Origin: an uncultured Flavobacteriales bacterium
Lineage (GTDB): Bacteria > Bacteroidota > Bacteroidia > Flavobacteriales_D > Crocinitomicaceae
Direction: 5' to 3'
NCBI GenBank assembly: GCA_938092255.1
Contig: CALKHF010000020.1
Location: forward strand, 1-35,539
DNA: 35,539 nucleotides
The notes below the pieces were generated by a model that saw only the letters and a program-made list of their open reading frames with translations, was not told where the DNA came from and did not search any database. This document shows, piece after piece, positions 25,354 through 34,000 of this stretch. A program made the position numbers and the translations under genes. The stretch's first letter is position 1. Each line of letters starts with the position of its first letter.

Positions 25354-26370
25354 ATGAAAAAAGTATTGTTAACAGGCATTTCGGGTTACATTGGGCAACA
25401 TTGTGCTTTAGAGCTCTTAAAGCATGGTTATTCAGTTAGAGGGTCTCTAAGAAATTTGTCAAAAAAAGATTCCATTATCAGTGATTTAAGTAACGAATTG
25501 GATTTAAAGGGAAATCTTGAATTTTGTCAACTTGATTTATTGAAAGATGATGGGTGGGACGATGCTATGGAGGGTTGTGATTATGTTCTTCATGTGGCTT
25601 CCCCATTTATAAATAAGGAGCCGAAAGATGAAAATGTTTACATCAGGCCAGCCGTTGAAGGAACGCAACGTGCATTAAAATCTGCAAAAAAAGCAGGCAT
25701 CAAGAGAATGGTTCTAACTTCTTCGATGGTGTCAATGTTAGGTGATGCAAACCAGTCTATTCAGATGAATCAATCGACCTGGACCAATACTGAAGCCAAG
25801 AATGTTTCTGCCTATGCAAAGAGCAAGACCCTAGCGGAACAAAGTGCATGGAAATTTATTAAAGAGCAGGATAAATCCAACCCATTGGAATTGGTTGTTG
25901 TGAATCCGGGGCCTGTTTTTGGACCAACACTTTCTGGAGACTTAACCGGAGCATCTATGGGGATGTATAGAGATTTAATTTCAGGCAAAATGCCAATGCT
26001 TCCGCAAGCGGCTATTAATATGTCCGACGTTAGGGACATCGCAAAGATTCATGTATTGGCACTTGAAAATAAAGCTGCTAATGGCCAAAGATATATTGTT
26101 GCTACAGAAAAGGCTTATTCATTTCAAGAGATGGCACAAATCATGAAAAATAATGGATACGATAAGGTAAGTACGAAACTCGCTCCAAATTTTTTATTGA
26201 AGTTTATGGCCAATTTTAATCGAGATCTAAAAAGTATGCTTGGATTCATTGGAAACACCTATACTGGAGACGTTGGTCCAACAATGAAGACTTTTGATTG
26301 GAAACCATATGAATTTGAAAGTACAGTTTTAGATACAGCGAAGTCTGTGCAAGAGGCAATGAAGAAATAG
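25354..26370 (+). CDS. NAD(P)-dependent epimerase/reductase (extended SDR, dihydroflavonol reductase-like)
   Basis: A 338-aa extended short-chain dehydrogenase/reductase. The Rossmann motif is TGISGYIGQH at residues 7-16, with GSLRN after the second strand, where an Arg suggests NADP(H) preference. YVLHVASPF is the fourth strand, TSSMVSM holds the catalytic Ser, and YAKSKTLAEQ provides the Tyr-x-x-x-Lys pair. VVNPGPVFGP and SDVRDIAKIHVLAL are typical of the dihydroflavonol/cinnamoyl-CoA/aldehyde reductase branch, so reduction of an aldehyde or ketone is the best guess. ATG at 25354 is used; the track's TTG start lies two codons upstream. Divergent from HxlR and probably controlled by it through the 25316-25331 repeat. 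It converges with the flavin oxidoreductase. Confidence 0.88.
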   Translation: MKKVLLTGISGYIGQHCALELLKHGYSVRGSLRNLSKKDSIISDLSNELDLKGNLEFCQLDLLKDDGWDDAMEGCDYVLHVASPFINKEPKDENVYIRPAVEGTQRALKSAKKAGIKRMVLTSSMVSMLGDANQSIQMNQSTWTNTEAKNVSAYAKSKTLAEQSAWKFIKEQDKSNPLELVVVNPGPVFGPTLSGDLTGASMGMYRDLISGKMPMLPQAAINMSDVRDIAKIHVLALENKAANGQRYIVATEKAYSFQEMAQIMKNNGYDKVSTKLAPNFLLKFMANFNRDLKSMLGFIGNTYTGDVGPTMKTFDWKPYEFESTVLDTAKSVQEAMKK

Positions 26371-26386
26371 TAAAAGAACCAATAAT

Positions 26387-26422
26387 AAAAACGGTCGGTC
26401 TATTTTTTTAGCCTGACCGTTT
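26387..26422 (-). terminator. Intrinsic terminator of the minus-strand operon
   Basis: AAACGGTC (26389-26396) and GACCGTTT (26415-26422) form a perfect 8-bp stem. Read on the minus strand it is followed by TTTTTATT, so it should stop transcripts coming through the flavin oxidoreductase gene; its first arm lies inside the last codons of that gene. On the plus strand the T-run is short, so it may only partly stop the reductase transcript. Confidence 0.6.
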
Positions 26423-27872
26423 GTTGTTGATAAAATAGGTTTTCTGGGTCATAAGCTTTTTTTATCTCCTGGAGCCTTTCGTAGCTATCTCCAAAATAAG
26501 CCCTTTCCCAATCCTTAAAACCCAAACTTGGGTAATTCCTGTATTGCTTACGTATGCCGTTTTCGTAGAGTATGTTTTGAATTTCATCAAAGGACTTGAG
26601 CAGTGCGGAGGGGTCCTTTTTCTCATCCCAATAATATTGTAATTCTGATAAATAAGGAGATGATCTATGCGGATAGCAAGACTCGTTCTCAAATTCGGGG
26701 TTATTTATATTTCCCCCCAGCGTATTGATCTGATAAATGAGCCCTCTTTTTCTAAAAACAATATCCAATACCTGATCTATGCTTGAGGCAATAGTCTCAT
26801 AGTTTTCATAATACCCGGCAGAAGCATTTTTAAAGTAGATGGGATATTCTATACCGTAATAGTTTCGTAGGGATTCGGCGAGGTTCTTTGGTGTACCTAT
26901 GGACACATCATCACAGATTTCAGAAAAGGCTTTAATCATGTTATCAAGAGCCTCATTCTTGGGACCGTAATTGGTAATAAGTAGCACCAATGTTTTGTAA
27001 TTTAAAACGAATGCCGCAAAACAAGATTCGGGCAGCTCTTTGGTATATTTGAAATAGGTTTTCATCAATTCTTTTGCTCTAGGCTTGTCCAGTTTATATG
27101 CCTTAAATCGATGACGGGTAAAGGATTCGGGAGCAGGATGAGTCTTAAAAGTAAATTCAGTAACAACACCAAAGTTTCCGTTGCCACCTCCCTTAAGTGC
27201 CCACATCAATTCTTCTCCTCGTTTTACTTGATGAATTTCCCCTGTTGCATCTACAAATGTTACTTCTTTCACGGCGTCACAAGTCAGTCCATATTTACGT
27301 GCAAAAAATCCATAGCCTCCCCCAAGGGTAATGCCTCCAACGCCAACACCCCCACATGATCCCGTAGGAATAATTCGATTGTTAGGCAGCAAAGCATCAT
27401 ACATTTCCCGGAGGGTGCATGAAGGCTGAATGGATACCGCAGTTTGATCAACCCACTTTACCTCATTCATGAGAGAAAGGTTTATTTGTAGCCCATCGTC
27501 TATTGAAGAGAAATTTTCAAAGCTATGACCCCCACTTTTAACGGCAACCTTTACTCCTTCTTTTCGAGCAAACATAATGGCCTCAGAAACCCCTTGTGTA
27601 TTCAGGCATAGGGCAATCAATGCAGGAGCTTTTCCTGCTGCAAGATTAAAGCCTTGGTTGAGTTCATCAAATGGTTCGTCTGATTTTTTGAGGTAGGTAA
27701 CATTATTAGACTTTATTGCTTCTTCTATTTCTGAAACAGGGTCTTTTTCTTTATTTTTTTTTGAAGCGGCTTGTTTTTTCTGTTCATCAGATGCGCAAGC
27801 GGGAAGGTATAGACTCAATCCTGCTACTGCCAATAGCTTTACAAAATCTCTTCTTTTATTTATTTGGGTCAT
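26400..27872 (-). CDS. Tat-exported FAD-linked oxidoreductase (berberine-bridge-enzyme-like)
   Basis: A 490-aa secreted flavoenzyme. The N-terminus has twin arginines (KRRDFVKLLAVAGLSLYLPAC), a Tat signal that also ends in a lipobox, so a folded, FAD-loaded lipoprotein is likely. The PCMH-type FAD domain (about 80-250) contains VKSGGHSFENF with His116 and PTGSCGGVGVGG with Cys173, the two residues that tether FAD covalently in berberine-bridge enzymes and oligosaccharide oxidases. GGGYGFFARKYGL follows. The C-terminal BBE motif YDPENLFYQQQTVR is present. Substrate unknown; relatives oxidise sugars, alcohols or alkaloids. It is the last gene of the minus-strand cluster, 25 bp after adenine deaminase, and ends in a terminator. 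Confidence 0.88.
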   Translation of the reverse strand: MTQINKRRDFVKLLAVAGLSLYLPACASDEQKKQAASKKNKEKDPVSEIEEAIKSNNVTYLKKSDEPFDELNQGFNLAAGKAPALIALCLNTQGVSEAIMFARKEGVKVAVKSGGHSFENFSSIDDGLQINLSLMNEVKWVDQTAVSIQPSCTLREMYDALLPNNRIIPTGSCGGVGVGGITLGGGYGFFARKYGLTCDAVKEVTFVDATGEIHQVKRGEELMWALKGGGNGNFGVVTEFTFKTHPAPESFTRHRFKAYKLDKPRAKELMKTYFKYTKELPESCFAAFVLNYKTLVLLITNYGPKNEALDNMIKAFSEICDDVSIGTPKNLAESLRNYYGIEYPIYFKNASAGYYENYETIASSIDQVLDIVFRKRGLIYQINTLGGNINNPEFENESCYPHRSSPYLSELQYYWDEKKDPSALLKSFDEIQNILYENGIRKQYRNYPSLGFKDWERAYFGDSYERLQEIKKAYDPENLFYQQQTVRLKK

Positions 27873-27897
27873 GGTGTGATAAAGGTCCCTTTTTTAA

Positions 27898-28923
27898 TTA
27901 AGAATGGAGTGTCTTAAAATACTCTTTTACTTCAGTGATATGTTGTTGCTTGTCCTCAGTACTCAACCAGCTTGCTTCAAAGGCATTAATGGCCAGCTGC
28001 ATCAAATGGTCTTTGTTTAAACCCAATGCTTTGGCTGTTTCCAAATAATTTGCATTCATATAGCCTCCAAAATAGGCCGGGTCGTCGGAGTGAATCGTAG
28101 CCAAAAGTCCCTTCTCTAGCATTTTTAGAACGGGGTGCTCTTCCATTTTTTGAATGACCTTGAGCTCTACATTACTCAATGGACACAAGGTCAAGCCCAT
28201 TTTTTTTTCTATGAGCACCTGCACCAATTTTTCATCATCTAGACAACGGTTCCCGTGATCAATTCTATCTACGTTTAGAAGGTTAATCGCTTCCCAGATA
28301 TATTCCACAGGGCCCTCTTCCCCAGCATGAGCGACCAATTTGTATCCTTGCTCGGCAGAGGCTTTAAAGACGTTTTCAAACTTGTTTGGGGGGTTTCCTA
28401 GCTCAGAAGAATCCAATCCCACGCCGTCAATCCAATCCTTATAAGGAATTGAAGACTCAAGCGTTTTAAAAGCCTCCGCTTCACTCAAATGTCTCAAGTA
28501 AGACATAATCAGTTTGTAAGATATATTAAATTCAGACTTGGCTTTTTCAAGGGCTCGGTATATGCCTTTAATGACCACATCAAAAGGAACGCCTCGATCC
28601 GTATGTGTTTGAGGATCAAAAAACACCTCTACATGAACGACATTTTCACTGTTCACCTTTGTGAGGTAAGCCCACGTTAGGTCATAAAAATCTTGCTCGT
28701 TAATCAGCACCTGAGCACCAATGTAATAGATGTCTAAAAATTCTTGAAGATTATTAAACTTATACGCCTTTTTCAAGGACTCGACGGAGTCGTAAGCCAA
28801 AGAGATATTGTTCCTTTTGGCGATTTGGAACATTAGTTCTGGCTCAAAGCTACCTTCAATGTGCAGATGAAGCTCCGCTTTTGGGATGCCCTGAATGATG
28901 TTTTTTAGATTTGTTTTTTCCAT
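27898..28923 (-). CDS. Adenine deaminase (Aah1-type member of the adenosine deaminase family)
   Basis: A 341-aa zinc-dependent deaminase. Metal and catalytic residues are in place: IPKAELHLHIEG (His19, His21), VAHAGEEGP (His199, Glu202), DRIDHGNRC (His223) and HSDDPAYFGGY (Asp280, Asp281). Segments such as LQEFLDIYYIGAQVLI, VEVFFDPQTHTDRG, LDSSE and SDDPAYFGGY agree with the yeast Aah1-type adenine deaminases as I recall them, and differ from the TDDP of classical adenosine deaminases. The likely reaction is therefore adenine to hypoxanthine and ammonia in purine salvage; adenosine as substrate is the alternative. Cytoplasmic, no signal peptide. It sits 25 bp upstream of the Tat oxidoreductase gene and has a 175-bp upstream region containing a perfect palindrome. 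Confidence 0.86.
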   Translation of the reverse strand: MEKTNLKNIIQGIPKAELHLHIEGSFEPELMFQIAKRNNISLAYDSVESLKKAYKFNNLQEFLDIYYIGAQVLINEQDFYDLTWAYLTKVNSENVVHVEVFFDPQTHTDRGVPFDVVIKGIYRALEKAKSEFNISYKLIMSYLRHLSEAEAFKTLESSIPYKDWIDGVGLDSSELGNPPNKFENVFKASAEQGYKLVAHAGEEGPVEYIWEAINLLNVDRIDHGNRCLDDEKLVQVLIEKKMGLTLCPLSNVELKVIQKMEEHPVLKMLEKGLLATIHSDDPAYFGGYMNANYLETAKALGLNKDHLMQLAINAFEASWLSTEDKQQHITEVKEYFKTLHS

Positions 28924-29044
28924 TGTTAAGCCCTTAATAGATATGGATTCACAAGAGGAACCACTCTAGGTAAAATTTCATTTTTGATCCATCAGCCTAT
29001 GAATTAACTGCAAATGGTTTTCTGATTGACAACAAGCAAAGAAC

Positions 29045-29058
29045 CAAGTTGCAACTTG
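29045..29058. promoter_or_regulatory. Perfect palindrome CAAGTTGCAACTTG upstream of adenine deaminase
   Basis: A perfect 14-bp palindrome in the 175-bp gap between the small lipoprotein stop and the adenine deaminase start, about 120 bp before the latter. It has no T-run, so it is not a terminator. It could be an operator, but no good promoter was seen close to it and chance is not excluded. Confidence 0.3.
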
Positions 29059-29098
29059 TATGACCTTAAGTTACATTTCCAAAATGCGATGATAAAGA

Positions 29099-29407
29099 CT
29101 AATTGCATTTATTTTGGGCAGAACGCAAGCCTTCAAGCCCAACCTTGTCAATAATTACTGATTGTAATTGACTACATTGTTTATTCCCTTTTTGATATTT
29201 GTCTCTTTCTTCTTTTGAGGCAGTTGAAAAATCAGGCATGGGCATGTTTTTGGGAAGGCAATCACAGATGGTTAAACCCATTTCTGTTTCAATTTTTGAT
29301 ATAGCTGAATTGTCGTCACCATTACTGTCTGCCACTGATTCAGAAGAAGCATCTCCACAAGAAGCAAACAAAGCCGTAGCGAAAACCAATGCAAATAATT
29401 TTTTCAT
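29099..29407 (-). CDS. Small cysteine-containing lipoprotein, function unknown
   Basis: A 102-aa lipoprotein with signal peptide MKKLFALVFATALFASC and acylated Cys17. The mature part starts with a Ser/Asp/Asn linker and has four further cysteines: ICDCLPKN, KQCSQL and NKCN at the C-terminus. The even number and regular spacing suggest two disulfides in the periplasm. I do not recognise the family, although short lipoproteins with this Cys pattern occur in other Bacteroidota. It lies between the ArsC-like gene (49 bp upstream) and the adenine deaminase gene on the same strand. The upstream gap has only a one-mismatch -7 match (TACCTTAG). Confidence 0.7.
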   Translation of the reverse strand: MKKLFALVFATALFASCGDASSESVADSNGDDNSAISKIETEMGLTICDCLPKNMPMPDFSTASKEERDKYQKGNKQCSQLQSVIIDKVGLEGLRSAQNKCN

Positions 29408-29456
29408 GTTAGTTGTTTTTAAGTTAGAACACTAAGGTAGTTCATTTAATTCAACA

Positions 29457-29807
29457 TTATCGCATGGCACACTCCATCTGTCTAATTGATTTTGTTGAAT
29501 TTCCGGCAATTGCTTTGTCAGCTAATAACAAAACCGGTCGCTTCAAAAAGGTATAATCACTCAAGAGTAATTTTTTATAATCTGAATCTTCGAAAGAAGA
29601 AGAATCAATAGACCTGAATTTGACCGCACGTTTATTGAAGAGCTCTTCGTAAGACGAAAAATGAGCTTTTATTTGCTCCAATTCTGAGGGAGTTATTGGA
29701 TTAGACTTTATTTCACGTAGAACAACCTCATCAGGCAAATTCAACTCCTTGAGAATGCGCCGACAGGAGTCACAGGTTTTTAAATAAAAGAAAGTGGCTT
29801 TTAGCAA
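29457..29807 (-). CDS. ArsC/Spx-family thioredoxin-fold protein
   Basis: A 116-aa protein of the ArsC/Spx/YffB family. FFYLKTCDSCRRILKEL holds the N-terminal CxxC (Cys13, Cys16); IKSNPITPSELEQI, ELFNKRAVKFRS and YTFLKRPVLLL are the usual family segments, with the KRP Arg/Pro near the active site. Members act as arsenate reductases, as transcription cofactors (Spx) or in unknown redox roles. No ars genes are nearby, so arsenate reduction is not implied. Its first 7 bp overlap the end of the bacilliredoxin gene, so the two thiol proteins are probably translated together. The ATG at 29807 is the only start that keeps the first strand. Confidence 0.85.
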   Translation of the reverse strand: MLKATFFYLKTCDSCRRILKELNLPDEVVLREIKSNPITPSELEQIKAHFSSYEELFNKRAVKFRSIDSSSFEDSDYKKLLLSDYTFLKRPVLLLADKAIAGNSTKSIRQMECAMR

Positions 29808-30214
29808 AACTCAGCGTAGGCAGCTTTCAAATTGTTTGATATCATTTCGGCTGTGCCTCCTTCGATATGATGACGTTCTAAAAAGTGAACAAGCTTGCCA
29901 TCCTTGAACAATGCTACTGAAGGCGATGAGGGAGGATAAGGTAAAAAGTACTTTCTAGCCTGAGCAACCGCATCGGTATCTACTCCCGCAAAAACAGTCG
30001 TCAAAGCATCGGGGCTTTTATCTCCTTCTACCGAAAGCTTTACGCCTGGTCGCATATTTCCAGCGGCACAACCGCATACAGAATTGACAACGACAAGCAA
30101 TGTTCCTGAGGTATTTTGTATTGAAGAATCAACGTCTTCAGTTGAGGTAAGTTCTTTAAAGCCAACAGACGTTAAGTCTTCTTTCATTGGCTGTACTAAT
30201 TCTGGTGGGTACAT
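29801..30214 (-). CDS. Bacilliredoxin (BrxA/BrxB, YphP/YqiW family)
   Basis: A thioredoxin-fold protein of 137 aa. MYPPELVQPMKEDLTSVGF is the typical start of this family, so I use the ATG at 30214 rather than the track's TTG at 30238. The active site is NSVCGCAAGNMRPGV, the CGC motif that marks bacilliredoxins, proteins that remove bacillithiol from mixed disulfides. VDTDAVAQARKYFLPYPPSSPS and HFLERHHIEG complete the family pattern. Bacillithiol is made by some Flavobacteriia as well as Firmicutes, but its synthesis genes are not in this window. The gene overlaps the ArsC-like gene by 7 bp and lies 72 bp downstream of the DUF4442 gene on the same strand. Confidence 0.92.
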   Translation of the reverse strand: MYPPELVQPMKEDLTSVGFKELTSTEDVDSSIQNTSGTLLVVVNSVCGCAAGNMRPGVKLSVEGDKSPDALTTVFAGVDTDAVAQARKYFLPYPPSSPSVALFKDGKLVHFLERHHIEGGTAEMISNNLKAAYAEFC

Positions 30215-30285
30215 ATTAAATGTTTTTAAGTGGTACAAAGTTATGAATTACCTTCAAAAAAGGCTTTTAATTAACAGATACTTTT

Positions 30286-30750
30286 TTAGGAAACACGAAC
30301 AGAAACAATCATTTCGAAAGTCGCTACTGCTTCTCCTTGATCGTTCTTGGCTTCTACCATAATACTGTCGTTTATTCTAGAACCTTCTTTTAGGCTTTTT
30401 TCCATGGCTTTTTGAATTTTTTGGCCCTCATTGCTTTCAAAAACGATATCACTCTCAGCTCTTTTAAGAAATTGAGCGTTCATTCCTTTAAATGCAAATG
30501 AGACCTTACGGTCCATTTTTTTTGAAAAATAAAAAACTTGAATCCCTCCAGCAATATCTGCGCCTACGGAAAGGGCTCCAAAATACATCGAGTTGAGATG
30601 GTTTTTAGTTCGTCTTCGGAGCTTGATTTTAACCCGAACAGAATTGTCATCAATGGCCAACAGTTTGGGGTTAGTAAATCGGATCATCGGGATTTTAACA
30701 AACCCCAACAGAAAGAGCAACCATCGCATTTTTTTTATTGAAACGTCCAT
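30286..30750 (-). CDS. DUF4442 hotdog-fold protein
   Basis: A 154-aa protein matching DUF4442, a thioesterase-like hotdog-fold family. Features are FTNPKLLAIDDNSVRVKIKLRRRTKNHLNSMYFGALSVGADIAGG, where NHLNSMYFGAL... is the central hotdog helix preceded by the usual Asn/His turn, and the later strands VSFAFKGMNAQFLKRAES and ATFEMIVSVRV. Related proteins act on acyl-CoA or acyl-carrier thioesters, but no substrate is known here and a clear catalytic Asp/Glu is not evident. The start lies 1 bp after the mutS stop, so it is in the mutS operon; a functional link to mismatch repair is not implied. The hydrophobic N-terminus (WLLFLLGFVKIP) may contact membrane. Confidence 0.8.
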   Translation of the reverse strand: MDVSIKKMRWLLFLLGFVKIPMIRFTNPKLLAIDDNSVRVKIKLRRRTKNHLNSMYFGALSVGADIAGGIQVFYFSKKMDRKVSFAFKGMNAQFLKRAESDIVFESNEGQKIQKAMEKSLKEGSRINDSIMVEAKNDQGEAVATFEMIVSVRVS

Positions 30751-30751
30751 A

Positions 30752-33382
30752 TCAATTCCCTATTAATTTTTTAATTTCATTTAGCTTTAAAAGAGCATCA
30801 ACAGGAGTCAACGAATTGATGTCTACATTTTTTAGCTCCTCGTGTATTTGTTCTAATACAGGGTCATTCAATTGAAAAAAGCTAAGCTGCATTGAGTCAT
30901 TTAAACTTGTTTTAATGTCTTCTTTATTTTTCTTTCCTCCAACAGATGAGTGCATGGCTTCAAGGTCGTTGAGTATTTGCTCAGACCTCTTGACCACCTG
31001 AGAAGGCATTCCTGCCATTTTTGCGACATGAATTCCAAAGGAATGTTCGCTACCTCCTTCGACCAATTTTCTTATGAAAAGAATCTTTTTACCTACCTCC
31101 TTCACTGAAACATTAAAGTTTTTAATCCGGTCAAACTTGTGGGTCATCTCGTTTAACTCATGATAATGCGTAGCAAAGAGGGTTTTACATTTTGCTTTTT
31201 TGTTCTCATGCAGGTATTCGGCAATGGCCCAAGCAATAGAAATACCATCATAGGTACTTGTACCTCGACCAATTTCGTCCAAAAGGATCAAGCTTCGAGG
31301 AGAAATGTTGTTGAGAATACTTGCCGTTTCATTCATCTCAACCATAAAGGTGGATTCCCCCGATGATATATTATCAGAAGCCCCAACACGAGTAAAGACC
31401 TTGTCAACCAACCCAAGCTGTGCCTTTTCTGCGGGCACAAAACAACCCATTTGCCCCATAATAACGATGAGGGCAGTTTGTCTGATTAAGGCACTTTTAC
31501 CACTCATATTGGGACCGGTAATCATCATGATCTGTTGTTTCTCCTGATTCAGATGAATGTCATTGGAAATATATTTTTCTCCGATTTCCAAGGATTGCTC
31601 AATCACTGGATGCCTTCCGTTTTTAACATCTAAAGACAAGCCATCATTGATTTCGGGTCTACAGTAGTTATACTTCTTAGCAATTACGGAGAAAGAGAAC
31701 AAGCAATCCAAGCGACCCAAAATTTGTGCATTGACCTGGATGGGTGTAATATAGTTGGCCATTTCCAATACCAATTCCTGAAACAAGCGAGTTTCAAGGG
31801 CCATTATTTTTTCTTCGGCACCAAGTATTTTTTGTTCATAAACCTTTAGCTCCTCTGTAATGTACCTTTCAGCATTTACCAGGGTTTGCTTTCTGATCCA
31901 CTCTTGAGGAACTTTGTCTTTGTGCGAATTTCTAACCTCAATATAGTATCCAAAGACATTATTGAATGCAATTTTAAGACTTGGAATTTGGGTGCGTTCT
32001 GATTCTCTTTTTTGAAGCTCAGCAAGGAAATCCTTTCCATGATATGCAATCTCTCGAAGTTCATCCAGCTCCTTATTCCATCCAGATTTTATGACCTCTC
32101 CTTTTCCGATTTGAGCAGCCGGCTCCTCAGTTAATGATTTATCGATAAGTTCAATTAAGGTTGGGCAGGGGTCCAATTTATCAAAAAGGGATTTTAAGCT
32201 TTCTGGTTTGTTATTGGAATTTAAAAGCGTTTTTAAGGGTTCAATTTCTAGTAATGTTTTTTTCAGGTGAGCAACCTCTTTGGGGTTAACGCGCCCCACC
32301 GCTACTTTGGAAATCAAACGCTCTAAGTCCCCAATATTTTTTAACCTTTGCGAAAGCTCAAAACCTAGCTTTTCATTTGACTTAAAAAAGTCAACAACCA
32401 TTAATCGATCCTCTATAGGTTTTTTATTTTTAAGCGGAAGCATAATCCATCGCCTTAGCATACGGCTGCCCATAGCAGTTTGCGTTTCGTCTAATATATC
32501 CGAAAGTGTTCTTGCATTTTCATGAGGAGATGAAACGAGCTCAAGGTTTTTAATCGTGAATCGGTCGAGCCAAACGTATTTATCTTCTTCAATTCGCGAA
32601 ATACCCGTGATGTGGTCTAGTTTTTTGTGTTCACTTTCTCCTAAATAATGGAAAACAGCACCCGCTGCAATTATAGCTTCATTAAGGGCATCAATACCAA
32701 AGCCTTTCAACGATTTGGTGCCAAAATGTTTATTCAATATTTCTTCAGCAAAATCAGGGGTGAAAACCCAATCATCCAACCGAAAGGTATAGTGTGATGT
32801 GCCGAAATGGCCTTCAAACACCTTGCCCTTGTTTTTCTGAAATAAGATCTCACTTGGATTAAAATTTGATATAAGCTTGTTCAAATACTCCTTATCCCCT
32901 TGTGCAACCAAAAGCTCTCCCGTAGAAACATCAAGTAAGGCAATTCCATGCTCTTTTGTGCCAAGTTGGACCGCGCATAAAAAATTATTTTCCTTTTGGT
33001 TGAGCACCTCATCATTAAATGAAACACCTGGCGTGACCAATTCTGTCACTCCTCTTTTGACAATTTTTTTGGTCATTTTAGGGTCTTCAAGCTGATCGCA
33101 AATGGCCACCCTTTCCCCCGCACGTACGAGTTTTGGCAGGTAGGTATTAATTGAATGGTGGGGAAACCCCGCAAGCTCAATATGAGCTGCAGCACCATTT
33201 TTTCTTTTGGTTAAAATAATACCAAGAATGTTTGAGGCTTTTATCGCATCCTGCCCGAAGGTTTCATAAAAATCACCCACACGAAAAAGCAACATGGCCT
33301 TTGGGTGCTTCGCCTTGATTTGATTATATTGCCTCATCAAAGGAGTTTCAGTCGCTCCTTTTGCTTTAGTGGTTTTCGCCAA
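30752..33382 (-). CDS. mutS: DNA mismatch repair protein MutS
   Basis: Recognises mismatches and small loops and starts repair with MutL. About 876 aa. The mismatch-binding domain has [11 protein letters not shown], with the Phe38-Tyr-Glu40 wedge that stacks on the mismatch. The ATPase domain contains Walker [15 protein letters not shown], the FMVEMNET signature region, Walker [17 protein letters not shown] and ATHYHEL. I set the start at TTG 33382, giving (M)[15 protein letters not shown], because homologues begin shortly before TPLM; the track start at 33439 adds 19 residues of unrelated composition and would leave only 27 bp to the divergent methyltransferase. ATG at 33424 is a second option. 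It heads a minus-strand run with DUF4442, bacilliredoxin and others. Confidence 0.95.
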   Translation of the reverse strand: MAKTTKAKGATETPLMRQYNQIKAKHPKAMLLFRVGDFYETFGQDAIKASNILGIILTKRKNGAAAHIELAGFPHHSINTYLPKLVRAGERVAICDQLEDPKMTKKIVKRGVTELVTPGVSFNDEVLNQKENNFLCAVQLGTKEHGIALLDVSTGELLVAQGDKEYLNKLISNFNPSEILFQKNKGKVFEGHFGTSHYTFRLDDWVFTPDFAEEILNKHFGTKSLKGFGIDALNEAIIAAGAVFHYLGESEHKKLDHITGISRIEEDKYVWLDRFTIKNLELVSSPHENARTLSDILDETQTAMGSRMLRRWIMLPLKNKKPIEDRLMVVDFFKSNEKLGFELSQRLKNIGDLERLISKVAVGRVNPKEVAHLKKTLLEIEPLKTLLNSNNKPESLKSLFDKLDPCPTLIELIDKSLTEEPAAQIGKGEVIKSGWNKELDELREIAYHGKDFLAELQKRESERTQIPSLKIAFNNVFGYYIEVRNSHKDKVPQEWIRKQTLVNAERYITEELKVYEQKILGAEEKIMALETRLFQELVLEMANYITPIQVNAQILGRLDCLFSFSVIAKKYNYCRPEINDGLSLDVKNGRHPVIEQSLEIGEKYISNDIHLNQEKQQIMMITGPNMSGKSALIRQTALIVIMGQMGCFVPAEKAQLGLVDKVFTRVGASDNISSGESTFMVEMNETASILNNISPRSLILLDEIGRGTSTYDGISIAWAIAEYLHENKKAKCKTLFATHYHELNEMTHKFDRIKNFNVSVKEVGKKILFIRKLVEGGSEHSFGIHVAKMAGMPSQVVKRSEQILNDLEAMHSSVGGKKNKEDIKTSLNDSMQLSFFQLNDPVLEQIHEELKNVDINSLTPVDALLKLNEIKKLIGN

Positions 33383-33466
33383 GTGAAATGATTTTACAAA
33401 TATTTTAGGTAAAGTTAATCGCATCACCGTGGAAATCAAAGCATAGGAAAAAGATATTTTAAAAGA

Positions 33467-34000
33467 ATGAATAAAAAGTTAAAGCTTTGGGAGTTGAATC
33501 GAAAAACCGAAGCGGAATTTCGTAAACAAAAGAAGTTTCCTATTGTGGTTGTTTTGGATGATATTCGGTCACTCAACAATATCGGATCCTTTTTCAGAAC
33601 TGCAGATGCTTTTAACATTGAAAAGATAATCCTGTGCGGGATTACGGCATCTCCACCCCACAAAGACATACATAAAACAGCATTAGGGTCAACGGAAACT
33701 GTTCGGTGGGAATACCAAGAAGACAAGTTGTTGTGTCTTAAAGATTTAAAAAACAAGGGTTACGAGCTTTGTGTTCTTGAACAAACAGAACAAACGACAT
33801 TGCTTCAAGAGGTTTCAACACTACCGAATCGCCCGACCGCTTTGATATTTGGAAATGAGGTAAACGGAGTGGCTCAGGAGCTTGTGGATTTCTCCGACAG
33901 AATTATTGAGATTCCTCAATTTGGGACAAAACACAGTTTAAATGTCAGTGTTTGTGCTGGAATTGTGATGTGGGAGTTTTGTAAAAAGTATATTGCATGA
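33467..34000 (+). CDS. TrmH/SpoU-family RNA 2'-O-methyltransferase
   Basis: A 177-aa SPOUT methyltransferase that should use S-adenosylmethionine to methylate a ribose 2'-OH in tRNA or rRNA. The three family motifs are present: motif 1 [20 protein letters not shown] (Asn and Arg conserved), motif 2 [11 protein letters not shown], and motif 3 [20 protein letters not shown], which forms the trefoil knot and SAM pocket. There is no N-terminal RNA-binding extension, so it is the minimal form; the target nucleotide cannot be deduced. The gene is divergent from mutS and its stop overlaps the start of the next gene by 4 bp. Confidence 0.92.
   Translation: MNKKLKLWELNRKTEAEFRKQKKFPIVVVLDDIRSLNNIGSFFRTADAFNIEKIILCGITASPPHKDIHKTALGSTETVRWEYQEDKLLCLKDLKNKGYELCVLEQTEQTTLLQEVSTLPNRPTALIFGNEVNGVAQELVDFSDRIIEIPQFGTKHSLNVSVCAGIVMWEFCKKYIA

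Noticed and set aside
29457-29807. Arsenic resistance function for the ArsC-like gene
   Set aside because: No arsR, arsB, acr3 or similar gene nearby, and the family includes many non-arsenate members; only the family name is kept.
33436-33756. 106-aa minus-strand ORF next to mutS
   Set aside because: Antisense to the conserved SpoU motif 1 region of the methyltransferase and without recognisable features.
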